In this document: positions 35,344 to 43,386 of the stretch, piece after piece
Layout of the letters: every line of letters begins with the position of its first letter
Position numbering within the stretch: the stretch's first letter is position 1
Source: Acidobacteriota bacterium
GTDB taxonomy: Bacteria; Acidobacteriota; Terriglobia; Acidiferrales; UBA7541
DNA length: 64,000 nucleotides
Direction of reading: 5' to 3'
Assembly (NCBI GenBank): GCA_003225295.1
Contig: QHYZ01000057.1
Coordinates: 1-64,000, forward strand
Translations under genes and position numbers: made by a program
Notes under the pieces: generated by a model
Told to the model about the DNA's origin: nothing
The model's input: only the letters and a program-made list of their open reading frames with translations
The model's database searches: none

Positions 35344-36546
35344 ATGAGAGAATTCGAGAGAATTTTCTGGATCGTGCTGGACAGCGTTGGGATAGGTGAG
35401 CTCCCGGATGCGGCGGACTACGGCGACGTCGGCAGGAACACGCTTGGACACATCGCGGAATCGCGGCCGCTGGAAATCCCGAATTTAGTGCGGCTTGGAC
35501 TGGTAAATATCGCGCCTCTCAAACATCACGCGCCGGCTAGTGCTCCGCTTGGAGCGTTTGGAAAAGGCTCGACGCGTTCCCCCGGAAAAGACACCACCAC
35601 GGGTCACTGGGAAATGGCGGGCGTCTGGCTAGATCGGGCCTTTCCGGTCTACAAGAACGGATTCCCGAAGGAATTGATTGAAGAGTTTGAGAAACAGATT
35701 GGCCGGAAGACAATTGGAAACAAGCCGGCATCCGGTACCGAGATCATCAAGGAATTAGGTGAAGAACACCTGCGCACAGGCAAGCCGATTGTGTATACCT
35801 CGGGCGACAGTGTGTTTCAGATCGCCACGCATGAAGAGGTGATTCCGGTGGCCGAGCTTTACCGCATGTGCGAAATTGCCAGGCAATTGCTGGATGGGCC
35901 ACATCGCGTGGGGCGCGTGATTGCTCGGCCGTTTGCAGGAACGGCAGGAAACTTCGTGCGGACCACGCGGCGGCACGATTATGCGGTGGATCCGCCAAAG
36001 CCGATGCTGATGGATGTTCTCGCGGAGCACAAAGTTCGTGTTTTCGGAGTTGGCAAGATTCATGACATTTACAATGGCCGCGGAGTCGAAGAGTACGTCA
36101 CGACTAAGAACAATACCGACGGAATGGAGAAACTGACCGCCGCGGTGAGCGAGCGCGAGAGCGGGCTAATCTTCTGCAATTTGGTGGATTTCGATATGTT
36201 GTATGGCCACCGGAAAGACGTTGAAGGGTTTGCCAAGTCACTAGAAGAATTTGACACCATGCTCACAGAGTTCTTGCCGCAGCTGAGTCTCTCCGACATG
36301 CTGATGATCACCGCGGACCATGGATGCGATCCTGATCCGCGATGGGCTACCACGGACCATTCGCGAGAGTACGTGCCGATATTGGCGTATTCGCCGGGAG
36401 GCGGCGCGGGCGTGAACTTGGGAGTGCGCGACACGCTGGCGGATATGGGCCAGACGGTCGCGGAGAATTTTGATGCGAAGATTCCGCATGGGACGAGCTT
36501 CCTCACTGACCTGAGGAAGCAACAACGTAATGAGGTAGCGACCTAA
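35344..36546 (+). CDS. deoB: Phosphopentomutase
   Basis: DeoB interconverts (deoxy)ribose 1-phosphate and 5-phosphate in nucleoside catabolism, with Mn2+. The 400-residue protein has FWIVLDSVGIGELPDA, the metal and phosphate-acceptor region KGSTRSPGKDTTTGHWEMAG, IVYTSGDSVFQIATHE, VGRVIARPF and the C-terminal ITADHGCDPDPRW with TTDHSREYVPIL, all alkaline-phosphatase-fold metal motifs. I chose the ATG at 35344 over a TTG five codons upstream. It stands alone, divergent from the LiaF-like gene. Confidence 0.96.
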   Translation: MREFERIFWIVLDSVGIGELPDAADYGDVGRNTLGHIAESRPLEIPNLVRLGLVNIAPLKHHAPASAPLGAFGKGSTRSPGKDTTTGHWEMAGVWLDRAFPVYKNGFPKELIEEFEKQIGRKTIGNKPASGTEIIKELGEEHLRTGKPIVYTSGDSVFQIATHEEVIPVAELYRMCEIARQLLDGPHRVGRVIARPFAGTAGNFVRTTRRHDYAVDPPKPMLMDVLAEHKVRVFGVGKIHDIYNGRGVEEYVTTKNNTDGMEKLTAAVSERESGLIFCNLVDFDMLYGHRKDVEGFAKSLEEFDTMLTEFLPQLSLSDMLMITADHGCDPDPRWATTDHSREYVPILAYSPGGGAGVNLGVRDTLADMGQTVAENFDAKIPHGTSFLTDLRKQQRNEVAT

Positions 36547-36755
36547 GCGGAGGAGAAAACCGTGACCGGTGATGGCTCGCAGCGAAATCCCGCGACGCGA
36601 TGCTGCTCAGGACCGATTTCCTGATCGGAAATCTAATTCAACGTAACACCCACCGCCCCCCTGTTTCCAGGAGTGAAAGAAGCGGTTATAACCATACTGT
36701 TAACCACCAACTCGCAATCTTGGGGACAAGATCGGGCCGACTGAGAATTCCCGCA

Positions 36756-36899
36756 TCAGAACCAGTCGCTGCGGTAGGCCACCCACCAGCTAAAGATGCC
36801 GATAGGAATCGTGGCCAGAAGCGACCATAAGATGGGCAAAGTGAAGTCCGCCGTCAATCCCAGCGCGATGAAAGTAGCCCAGAAGACCTTGCGTTGCAT
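36756..36899 (-). CDS. 47-residue membrane protein
   Basis: A short frame from ATG at 36897-36899 to TGA at 36756-36758 encodes 47 residues: MQRKVFWATFIALGLTADF, then one hydrophobic segment and the end SWWVAYRSDWF. The composition (many aromatics, two helices, positive N-terminus) is that of a small membrane protein. No clear Shine-Dalgarno sequence is visible. A 78-codon frame on the same strand (36902-37138) stops 2 bases before this ATG, so coupling is possible, but that frame has no recognisable content. Confidence 0.55.
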   Translation of the reverse strand: MQRKVFWATFIALGLTADFTLPILWSLLATIPIGIFSWWVAYRSDWF

Positions 36900-37242
36900 A
36901 CTTATATTCTAGCGCGCGCAATGGTGTTATGGCCGCTAGTTAGGCCAGGCCAGGTTTCGAGAAAAGAAATCTTGAAGAACACGATGACCATTTCGGCAGG
37001 ACCGGCGCTAGAAACAAAACCAGGAACAATGGTCAGTTGCCGGAGGCTGAAGAGGCGGGTCCATGTGGCCAGCCAGCGCTCGCCGCCCGCCGTCGGTTGC
37101 CGAGCAACATCCAAGCCGGGACGGACCGGCATTAACATGGGAGCGCAGAGCGGTCTTCAGCGAGGAATGCGGGGATAGGGTAGAGATGGAGGGCTGCAAA
37201 GGGGTCTAACTCTTGTAAACTACTTGAAGCTGCGGCCACCGC
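36900..37242. other. Intergenic region before the DoxX-like gene
   Basis: About 340 bases without a supported gene. A 78-codon minus-strand frame (36902-37138) is open but unrecognised. The promoter of the plus-strand gene at 37243 should lie in the last 100 bases; no clear boxes are seen. Confidence 0.45.
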
Positions 37243-38019
37243 GTGAACACGACACCAGTCCTCTCCACCAGGGAAACGAGCCAAACGCTTGGACGAATCT
37301 TTGTGGCCATTTCCTTGGTTGTTTTCGGGGTTCAACACTTTCTGTATGGCGGTTTCGTGGCCGGATTGGTGCCTGCGTGGATGCCGGGACGGCTGTTCTG
37401 GGCGTACTTTGTGGGGGTGGCGTTCCTTGCGGCGGCTGTCGGTATCCTCGTCGAACTATTGGCGCGGCCGGCAGCGACCATGCTGGGCGTGATGTTTTTT
37501 CTTTTCTTGGTGCTCCTGCATATCCCCAGGATCGTCTTGCATTCGCACGACGGAAATGAATGGACCAGCGGATTTGTGGCCCTAGCGATGTGTGGAGGCG
37601 CCTGGGTTCTGGCCAGCGCTTCTCCTCTATACGAGCGCGAAACCGCGGATCCATTCCTCAAATTCGGGCAATACATTTTTGCCATGGCCTTTGTGGCTTT
37701 CGGGATTCAGCATTTTGTTTACGCCCGTCTTGCCGTAGGGCTAGGTCCGCCCTGGTTTCCTGTTCGGCCACTTTGGGCCTGCGCGATCGGCGTCGTTTTG
37801 GTTGCCGCGGGCGCGGCGATCATTTTCGGGAAAAAAGCGCGATTTGCGGCCGCTCTCTTGGGAACGATCCTCTTTCTCGTCTTCCTACTGCTGCACATCC
37901 CTCGCATCAGCGCGCATCTGCACGATCCGGGACCATGGACTAGCGGTTTTGAAGTCCTGGCACTGGGCGCAGACGCTTTGGTCCTGGCCAGCACCCTAGC
38001 AAGACAAGACCGAGAATAG
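37243..38019 (+). CDS. DoxX-like membrane protein with internal duplication
   Basis: A 258-residue membrane protein made of two homologous halves of about 120 residues, each with four hydrophobic helices. The half-repeats align: FGVQHFLYGGFVAGLVPAW with FGIQHFVYARLAVGLGPPW, and LLHIPRIVLHSHDGNEWTSGF with LLHIPRISAHLHDPGPWTSGF (split here for length). The repeated HxPR and WTSGF motifs suggest conserved functional positions. It resembles DoxX/DUF-type four-helix proteins of unknown or redox-related function. The start is GTG at 37243. No operon partners. Confidence 0.85.
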   Translation: MNTTPVLSTRETSQTLGRIFVAISLVVFGVQHFLYGGFVAGLVPAWMPGRLFWAYFVGVAFLAAAVGILVELLARPAATMLGVMFFLFLVLLHIPRIVLHSHDGNEWTSGFVALAMCGGAWVLASASPLYERETADPFLKFGQYIFAMAFVAFGIQHFVYARLAVGLGPPWFPVRPLWACAIGVVLVAAGAAIIFGKKARFAAALLGTILFLVFLLLHIPRISAHLHDPGPWTSGFEVLALGADALVLASTLARQDRE

Positions 38020-38053
38020 CTATCCAGACGCCGCCCGTCCGACTCCAGCTGCG

Positions 38054-39061
38054 TCAATGGAGCAAGGCGACGTTGGGCGAAGGTGCGGCACGGAGAGCAA
38101 GCGACCGGGCCCGCAGCTTTGCCTCGGTTAGCTGCTCAGGAGTTAATTGGGTTTCGAGCGATAGGAGCGTGGCGCGGCCGCGGGTGTCACCTTCGAAAGT
38201 GGCGGCGGAGATCCAAAGATAGGCGGATTGCAAATCTTTTGGGGTGTCGCGGCCGAGGGCGTACATGGAGCCGAGCATGATGCGCGCGGTGGTGTGTCCC
38301 TGAAGCGCGGCTTTCTGGAACCACGCCAAGGCCACGGCCTCGTCGTGAGGAACTCCTTCCCCGTGGAGGTACAGATCGGCGTGGTTGTACTGAGCTTGGG
38401 GCTCACCACGTTCGGCAGCCTGGCGATACCAGGAGGCAGCGACGGCGTGGTTCTGAATGACCCCGAGGCCGTGGTCGTACATGTAGCCCAGATTTACTTC
38501 GGACGCGGCGTCGCCGCTGCGCGAAGCCTGGTCAAAAAAGCGCAGCGCTTCGGCGTAGTCCTGCTGTACCCCACAACCTTTAAAGTAGAGGATACCGAGG
38601 TTATAAGAGGCCGGCGCGTAGCCTCGATTCACGGCTTCTTGCAGCCAGTACAAAGCGGCGCCGGCGTTCGGCGGCGTGCCCCGGCCGGCCAGTGAGGACA
38701 CCGCAAGATTCACCATGGCGGCAGGATGCCCCTGGCGTGCTTCCCTTTCAAAGACTTTGTAGGCTTCTCTGGCGGTGCGGTCCGCGAAGGGGCTCAAAAT
38801 GGCGGGTCCATTCTCGGCGTGTTCAAGCGCGCTTCGCTCTTGACCGCCAAGCACCGCGACGGGGCTTACGCGCACCGAGAGACCATCCGGAACGATAAGC
38901 GCCGCCAGGTCCGACGGGACACAGGCCGACGCCCGGGACACTTCTTTCTGTTGAGCGCGAACCAGCGGCAGCACGGACAAAACACCGAGAACCACAACGG
39001 AGCACACCCGGCAATACCCGCGGACCACCACCATCATCGTTTTCCCTTCGAATCGTTTCAT
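38054..39061 (-). CDS. Exported Sel1-repeat protein
   Basis: A 335-residue protein with a signal peptide (about 9-36, ends PLVRAQ) and five to six Sel1-like repeats between about 110 and 305, for example ALYWLQEAVNRGYAPASYNLG, RFFDQASRSGDAASEVNLGYM and ASWYRQAAERGEPQAQYNHA. Sel1 repeats form solenoids that bind proteins, often in envelope assembly or signalling. It follows the padR-permease pair on the same strand after 159 bases that carry copies of a motif also found before padR (39131-39160), hinting at shared control. Confidence 0.88.
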   Translation of the reverse strand: MKRFEGKTMMVVVRGYCRVCSVVVLGVLSVLPLVRAQQKEVSRASACVPSDLAALIVPDGLSVRVSPVAVLGGQERSALEHAENGPAILSPFADRTAREAYKVFEREARQGHPAAMVNLAVSSLAGRGTPPNAGAALYWLQEAVNRGYAPASYNLGILYFKGCGVQQDYAEALRFFDQASRSGDAASEVNLGYMYDHGLGVIQNHAVAASWYRQAAERGEPQAQYNHADLYLHGEGVPHDEAVALAWFQKAALQGHTTARIMLGSMYALGRDTPKDLQSAYLWISAATFEGDTRGRATLLSLETQLTPEQLTEAKLRARSLALRAAPSPNVALLH

Positions 39062-39130
39062 GACTGTCCTCCTCCCCGAACACCAGACTTGCGGAACCGC
39101 AAGGGACCGCTGACCCAGTAGGCAGAGTCC

Positions 39131-39160
39131 CTACCTGTAGGTATTCTACCTATGTACCTA
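39131..39160. promoter_or_regulatory. Candidate PadR-type operator upstream of the Sel1 gene
   Basis: TACCT-GT-AGGTA (39132-39143) is an inverted repeat, followed by TTCTACCTAT and a second TACCTA. TTCTACCTAT also occurs upstream of padR at 41009-41018. The site is about 70-100 bases upstream of the Sel1 start codon. Confidence 0.4.
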
Positions 39161-39220
39161 GACGTTCTACTCGTAAAAATGTTCCACGAAAAATAGACCG
39201 GGAGGAGAACTCCTCTTTGA

Positions 39221-40630
39221 TTATTCGTAGCGCAGGGCGGTCGAGGGGTTGACGCGGGTGGCGCGGCGGGCGGGAATCCAGCAGGCCATCAGACCGACCA
39301 GGAGTAGCAACGAGGCGACCGCGGCGAGGGTGAGAGGGTCGTGCGGGGAAACGCCCCAAAGCTGGCTGACGAGGAGACGAGAGACGGCAAAACTGGCGGC
39401 CAGGCCGATGGCAATACCGAGGAGGAGAAGTTGAAGGCCTTTTCCGAGGACCATCTTAAGGACGTCGGAACGGGCGGCGCCAAGGGCGGAGCGCAGGGCG
39501 AATTCCCTTTCGCGAGTGGTGGCGCGGGCGAGCAAGAGATTGGCCACATTGGCGCAGCCGATCAGGAGCAGAAGTACGACAGCGGCAAAGAGAACATAGA
39601 GAATCTTGCGAAATTGTTCCGGGACGACGGCGTGCGCAAAGGAATCGACTTCAATGGAGAAGCGCTTTGGATATTCCTCAGGATAGAGAATGGCAAGGCG
39701 TTGGGCGATCACCGTGAGATCGGCTTGCGCTTCCCGGAGGGAGACGCCGGGGCGAAGATGGGCCACCATTCCCCAGTAGCGCCGAAAGTGGCCGTCGAGA
39801 CGGACCTCGACGGCATCCGGGCTGCGCGGGAGCCACAACTCGACGCCGCCCCAGGCGAAGCGCGGTGCCATGACACCCACGAGCGTTCGGGAGATGCCGT
39901 TCAAATTGAAGGTCTTGCCAATAAGAGCAGGATCGGCCTGAAACTGGCTGACCCAAGTGGCGTAACGCAGAACAAAAACAGGCGGAGCGCCGGGCTGGAA
40001 GTCGGATGGTTCGAGGGCCCGGCCCATGAAGGGTGGGACGCCGAAAAATTCGAATGTGCCGGGGGTGACGTAGTCTCCGCCGAAGCGGAAGGTGGTCCCT
40101 CCGGCGGTGTAGACAATGTCGTCTTCGACGTTGGCGACGGCGGCGTCAAAGACGTGGTTGTAAGCCATGTACTCGCGAAGTTCCGGATAGAAGAATGCGC
40201 CGCGCCATTCACGATCGGCACTATCCCGGTTGTGAATCCGAATGACTACAAGGTGGCGGGAATCTTTATAGGGGAAGGGCTCGAAAAGGGCGTTGTCCAC
40301 GACACTGAAGATGGCGGTGGAAGCGCCGATGCCGAGGGCGAGGGCAAAAATGGAGATAAGAGCAAAGCGGCGGTCTTTCAGCAGACCGCGAAATGCAAAT
40401 CGAAAGTCGCGGGCGAAGATGTCCAAATGATTCTCCCAGCGGGCCTCGCGGCACTCCTCCTTGAAGCGTTCGAGGCAGCCAAATTCGAGGGAGGCACGGC
40501 GGCGGGCTTCGCTGGGGGGCAGGCCGGAAGCGACGTAGTCCGCGATTTGCTGCTCGAGGTGGAATTGCAGCTCGGAGTCGAGGCGCCTTTCGGTCAGGGC
40601 CTTTTGCCAAAGACGGCGGAACCAGCGCAT
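39221..40630 (-). CDS. MacB/FtsX-type ABC permease with prefix domain, half-length
   Basis: A 469-residue permease of the acidobacterial PadR-linked group. It has the N-terminal prefix domain (about 1-80; ELQFHLEQQIADYV, GLPPSEARRRASLEFG), a membrane helix with LGIGASTAIFSVVDN, a MacB-type periplasmic domain (about 110-350) and one FtsX domain (CANVANLLLARATTRERE to the end, IPARRATRVNPSTALRYE). Relatives such as the 832-residue protein at 60217 have two MacB/FtsX units. The sequence begins like a first unit and ends like a second, so an internal deletion between repeats is likely. It starts 12 bases after padR. No ATPase gene is adjacent. Confidence 0.9.
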   Translation of the reverse strand: MRWFRRLWQKALTERRLDSELQFHLEQQIADYVASGLPPSEARRRASLEFGCLERFKEECREARWENHLDIFARDFRFAFRGLLKDRRFALISIFALALGIGASTAIFSVVDNALFEPFPYKDSRHLVVIRIHNRDSADREWRGAFFYPELREYMAYNHVFDAAVANVEDDIVYTAGGTTFRFGGDYVTPGTFEFFGVPPFMGRALEPSDFQPGAPPVFVLRYATWVSQFQADPALIGKTFNLNGISRTLVGVMAPRFAWGGVELWLPRSPDAVEVRLDGHFRRYWGMVAHLRPGVSLREAQADLTVIAQRLAILYPEEYPKRFSIEVDSFAHAVVPEQFRKILYVLFAAVVLLLLIGCANVANLLLARATTREREFALRSALGAARSDVLKMVLGKGLQLLLLGIAIGLAASFAVSRLLVSQLWGVSPHDPLTLAAVASLLLLVGLMACWIPARRATRVNPSTALRYE

Positions 40631-40641
40631 GGGCAGCCCCT

Positions 40642-40977
40642 CTACTCCGCAGTTCGGAGGATCAAAGCGACGGCATCAGAGAGGCGCTCCCAATTCGATA
40701 CTTCCGTCTCCAGCTGTTTGTGGCCCTTGCGCGTGAGCGTGTAAAACTTCGCTTCCCTGCCGGTGGAGGTGTCTTTCCATTGGGCCTCGAGCCAGTCCTG
40801 CTCCTCAAGACGGTGAAGGGCGGGATAGAGGGAACCCTGCGGGACCTGAAAGAAATCCCTGGAAATCTGCTGGATGCGCTGGGAGATGGCGTAGCCGTGA
40901 AGAGGTCCGGCAGCGACGATCTTGAGGATCAGCATGTCGAGAGTTCCCTTGAGGAGCTCCACTTTTTCCTGCGCCAT
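40642..40977 (-). CDS. PadR-family transcriptional regulator
   Basis: A 111-residue winged-helix repressor. LKGTLDMLILKIVAAGPLHG with YAISQRI, then QGSLYPALHRLEEQDWLEA and RKFYTLTRKG-like wing residues (AKFYTLTRKGHKQLE) are the PadR signature. PadR proteins respond to phenolic acids, drugs or unknown ligands. It is transcribed with the permease gene 12 bases downstream; palindromes just upstream (40989-41020) suggest it represses itself and the permease. Confidence 0.94.
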   Translation of the reverse strand: MAQEKVELLKGTLDMLILKIVAAGPLHGYAISQRIQQISRDFFQVPQGSLYPALHRLEEQDWLEAQWKDTSTGREAKFYTLTRKGHKQLETEVSNWERLSDAVALILRTAE

Positions 40978-40988
40978 CGCTTACACCT

Positions 40989-41020
40989 AGTAGTACTACC
41001 TATATGAGTTCTACCTATAC
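40989..41020. promoter_or_regulatory. Candidate operator of the padR-permease pair
   Basis: GTAGTACTAC (40990-40999) is a perfect palindrome followed by CTA, and TTCTACCTAT lies at 41009-41018. Both are within 45 bases upstream of the padR start. The motif recurs upstream of the Sel1 gene. Confidence 0.45.
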
Positions 41021-41059
41021 GCAAGCTGCGCACCAATGTCAAGGGGAAGAGCGGAGAGC

Positions 41060-41085
41060 GGCGGGAGGGCTGCTGCCCTCCCGCC
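41060..41085. terminator. Strong hairpin after the VWA gene, probable terminator
   Basis: GGCGGGAGGGC-TGCT-GCCCTCCCGCC is a perfect 11-pair stem with a 4-base loop, 7 bases after the stop of the minus-strand VWA gene. The sequence beyond it on that strand is C/T-rich rather than a pure T run. Confidence 0.6.
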
Positions 41086-41092
41086 ATAGCTG

Positions 41093-42076
41093 TCAGTTAC
41101 CGGAGGCGGAGGAGGCCGCGCCGGGAGCGTAGTAGCCGTTGCGCGTGCGGGCCACGAGTTTGCCGCGGCCATGCGGGGGAATCACTTCCACCTGGATGGC
41201 GCGAAAGGTTCCGTCGCGGCGGGTGTTGGTGGGATAGTAGGCCAAAATGTACTGGTTGCGAATGTCATGAGCCACGTGTTCGCAGATGTTGTGCACGTCA
41301 TCGACGTTTTCCGGGAAGAAGGCTAGCCCGCCGGAGGCCGCGGCGATTTGCTCGAGCGCTTTGCGGGCGCGCTTGGCTTCCTTCTTGTTTTCCTGGCCGA
41401 GGAGACCGATTGTGTAAATCACCGTATCGGTCTTCTGGACTTCTCGAATCATTTTCTCTAGGGAATTACGGCTGGCGTTGTCTTCGCCGTCGGTGACGAC
41501 GAGCAGGACCTTCTTGTCCTTGCTAGCCTTCTTAAGATGATCGAGCGACCCCAGGATAGCGTCGCGTAGGGCCGTGCTGCCGCGTGAATCAATGCGCTCG
41601 AGGGCTTCCTTGAGCTCGGGAATGCTGCTGGTGAAATCCTTGTCGAGATCGAGATAGAAGTCGTCGTTGAAATTGACGACGAACGCTTCATCCTGGGGGT
41701 TGCTGGCCTGCACCAGAGTGATGGCGGCTTCATTGACGCGCGGGCGCTTGTCGCGCATGCTGCCGCTATTGTCGATGACCAGTCCCATGCTCACGGGCAC
41801 ATCTTCGCGCTTAAACACGGAAAGTTTTTGTTCAACTTTGTCTTCAAAGACGCGGAAATTTTCCGGCTTCAGGCCGTCGGCGAAGCGCTGGCGGTCATCG
41901 ATGACGGTGGTGTGCAGCACGACTAAGTTAACGTCCACCTTGATGCTGGGACCTTGTTTACCGGCGTCCGGGTCCTGACTAGGTGGAGGCGGCACCGAAT
42001 TGGGGATGGGAATCTGGGCGAAGGCGGCGGAAGCCAAGATAGCGGCGGCGCAAATCAAGACAGAGAGATAGCGCAA
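41093..42076 (-). CDS. Exported VWA-domain protein
   Basis: A protein of about 327 residues with a signal peptide (SVLICAAAILASAAFAQ) and one von Willebrand A domain. The metal-ion-dependent adhesion motif is VIDNSGSMRDKRP, preceded by GLKPENFRVFEDKVEQKLS, the acidobacterial VWFA-related signature. It likely binds a protein or glycan at the cell surface. The stop-free frame extends to 42319, inside the upstream gene, so the real start is probably the TTG at 42074-42076, the only start codon just before the signal peptide; this choice is uncertain. It is a paralogue of the gene upstream. Confidence 0.8.
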   Translation of the reverse strand: MRYLSVLICAAAILASAAFAQIPIPNSVPPPPSQDPDAGKQGPSIKVDVNLVVLHTTVIDDRQRFADGLKPENFRVFEDKVEQKLSVFKREDVPVSMGLVIDNSGSMRDKRPRVNEAAITLVQASNPQDEAFVVNFNDDFYLDLDKDFTSSIPELKEALERIDSRGSTALRDAILGSLDHLKKASKDKKVLLVVTDGEDNASRNSLEKMIREVQKTDTVIYTIGLLGQENKKEAKRARKALEQIAAASGGLAFFPENVDDVHNICEHVAHDIRNQYILAYYPTNTRRDGTFRAIQVEVIPPHGRGKLVARTRNGYYAPGAASSASGN

Positions 42077-42101
42077 GGAAGGAAGGAAACCCCTCGAGAA
42101 C

Positions 42102-43160
42102 TCAGTGGCTGGGGGCGTAATAACCGGTCTTGGAAAAGACGCTGAGGGGCGGAAGCCCCTTGGGCGCTCGCAACTTGATCTTGAGCTTGCGCCAGCGAGC
42201 GTCGTGGACCTTGTTGCTTGGTCGATAGCCGAGGACATATTGGTTTCGCAGCTCCATGCCGATTTTTGAAGCGATATCCGGCAGTTCATCCAGCTTCTCC
42301 ACGGCGAACACGCGCCCACCGGTCATTTCCGTTACTTCGCTGAGAAGCGATGGGCCGCTCAGTTCCTCTGGAGACCGGTTGCGATAACCAAGCGGGTCAA
42401 AGATGCCGATGGCATAGAGTTGCGTGTCCGCTTCCTTTACCAACCGCTTGATATCGCTTTCGTTGTACCTACTATGATTATCACCTCCATCGGATAGGAT
42501 GAGCAAGGCACGTTTGGCGTTGTGTCCACCCCGCATTTGGCTGAGACCGAGATAGATGGCATCGAGGAGCGCGGTGCGGCCCTTGGGCGCAGTGAGCAGC
42601 ATGCGGCTCTGCAGGTCTTCCACACTGTTGGTAAAGGAACTGGTCAGTTCCGCGCGCTCGTTGAAGCTCACCAGGAAGAATTCATCCTGAGGATTAGCGG
42701 TTTTGAAAAATTGGATGGCGGCTTCGCGGGCCTTGGCTACTTTGTTGGCCATGCTGCCGCTGAAATCAAAGATCACGCCGATGGAGATGGGAACGTCTTC
42801 GGCGGAGAAGGTGACGACTTCTTGCTCGATGCTGTCCTCAAAGACACGGAAATTGTCAGGTTCGAGGCCGGTGACCAAGCGATTGTAGGGGTCGGTGACC
42901 GTAACGTTGATGAGCGCGAGGTCGACATCAAAATGAATCGTTCCCCCCGGCTTGAAAGGAGTGCCCGGCGTATCTTTCCGGACATCGTCTTGCTTGACTT
43001 CCTTAACTTCCTCGCGTTTGGCTTCCTCCTTGGGCTTGCTTTCGTCGGAACTGGATTGAGCGGCGGCTGGCACTACCGCGGGTAACGCCAGCAGACAAAC
43101 CATCAGCAAAACATGGAAGGAGAAAAATAGAACGCGAAAACCTGGTAGATCGCGTTTCAC
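42102..43160 (-). CDS. Exported VWA-domain protein
   Basis: A 352-residue protein with a signal peptide (1-35, ends PAAAQ), a Glu/Lys-rich spacer (SDESKPKEEAKREEVKEV) and a von Willebrand A domain with an intact metal site in VIFDFSGSMANKVAK. The segment GLEPDNFRVFEDSIEQEV parallels that of the downstream paralogue. The C-terminal part with QYVLGYRPSN also matches it. The pair is transcribed in the same direction with about 25 bases between. Function at the cell surface is inferred from the family. Confidence 0.9.
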   Translation of the reverse strand: MKRDLPGFRVLFFSFHVLLMVCLLALPAVVPAAAQSSSDESKPKEEAKREEVKEVKQDDVRKDTPGTPFKPGGTIHFDVDLALINVTVTDPYNRLVTGLEPDNFRVFEDSIEQEVVTFSAEDVPISIGVIFDFSGSMANKVAKAREAAIQFFKTANPQDEFFLVSFNERAELTSSFTNSVEDLQSRMLLTAPKGRTALLDAIYLGLSQMRGGHNAKRALLILSDGGDNHSRYNESDIKRLVKEADTQLYAIGIFDPLGYRNRSPEELSGPSLLSEVTEMTGGRVFAVEKLDELPDIASKIGMELRNQYVLGYRPSNKVHDARWRKLKIKLRAPKGLPPLSVFSKTGYYAPSH

Positions 43161-43386
43161 GGCACCCTCGTCATCCCGGCCTGCCGGGATGGCCGCGCGG
43201 TTCGGACTAACAGAAATTCTACCACTCGGTTTCGCGAAAACAAGCGTAAATGCTGCTGCTCAGTATTGAACAGGTTGATGGCCGACCGGACCGAGTGGCC
43301 TGTGGTAGCATCGCGGAACTCTCCCTGCTCAGCGTAGACCATGCCTGAGGAGCTATTATTCCGGGCGAGTGGAGAACCAAAAAGAG

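Noticed and set aside
36902-37138. Minus-strand frame of 78 codons before the microprotein
   Set aside because: It ends 2 bases before the 47-residue frame, which is suggestive, but the translation has no recognisable features, so it is not annotated as a gene.
39341-40744. Plus-strand frame of 467 codons
   Set aside because: Antisense to the prefix-domain permease and padR, with repetitive Gly/Glu/Lys composition and no family features.
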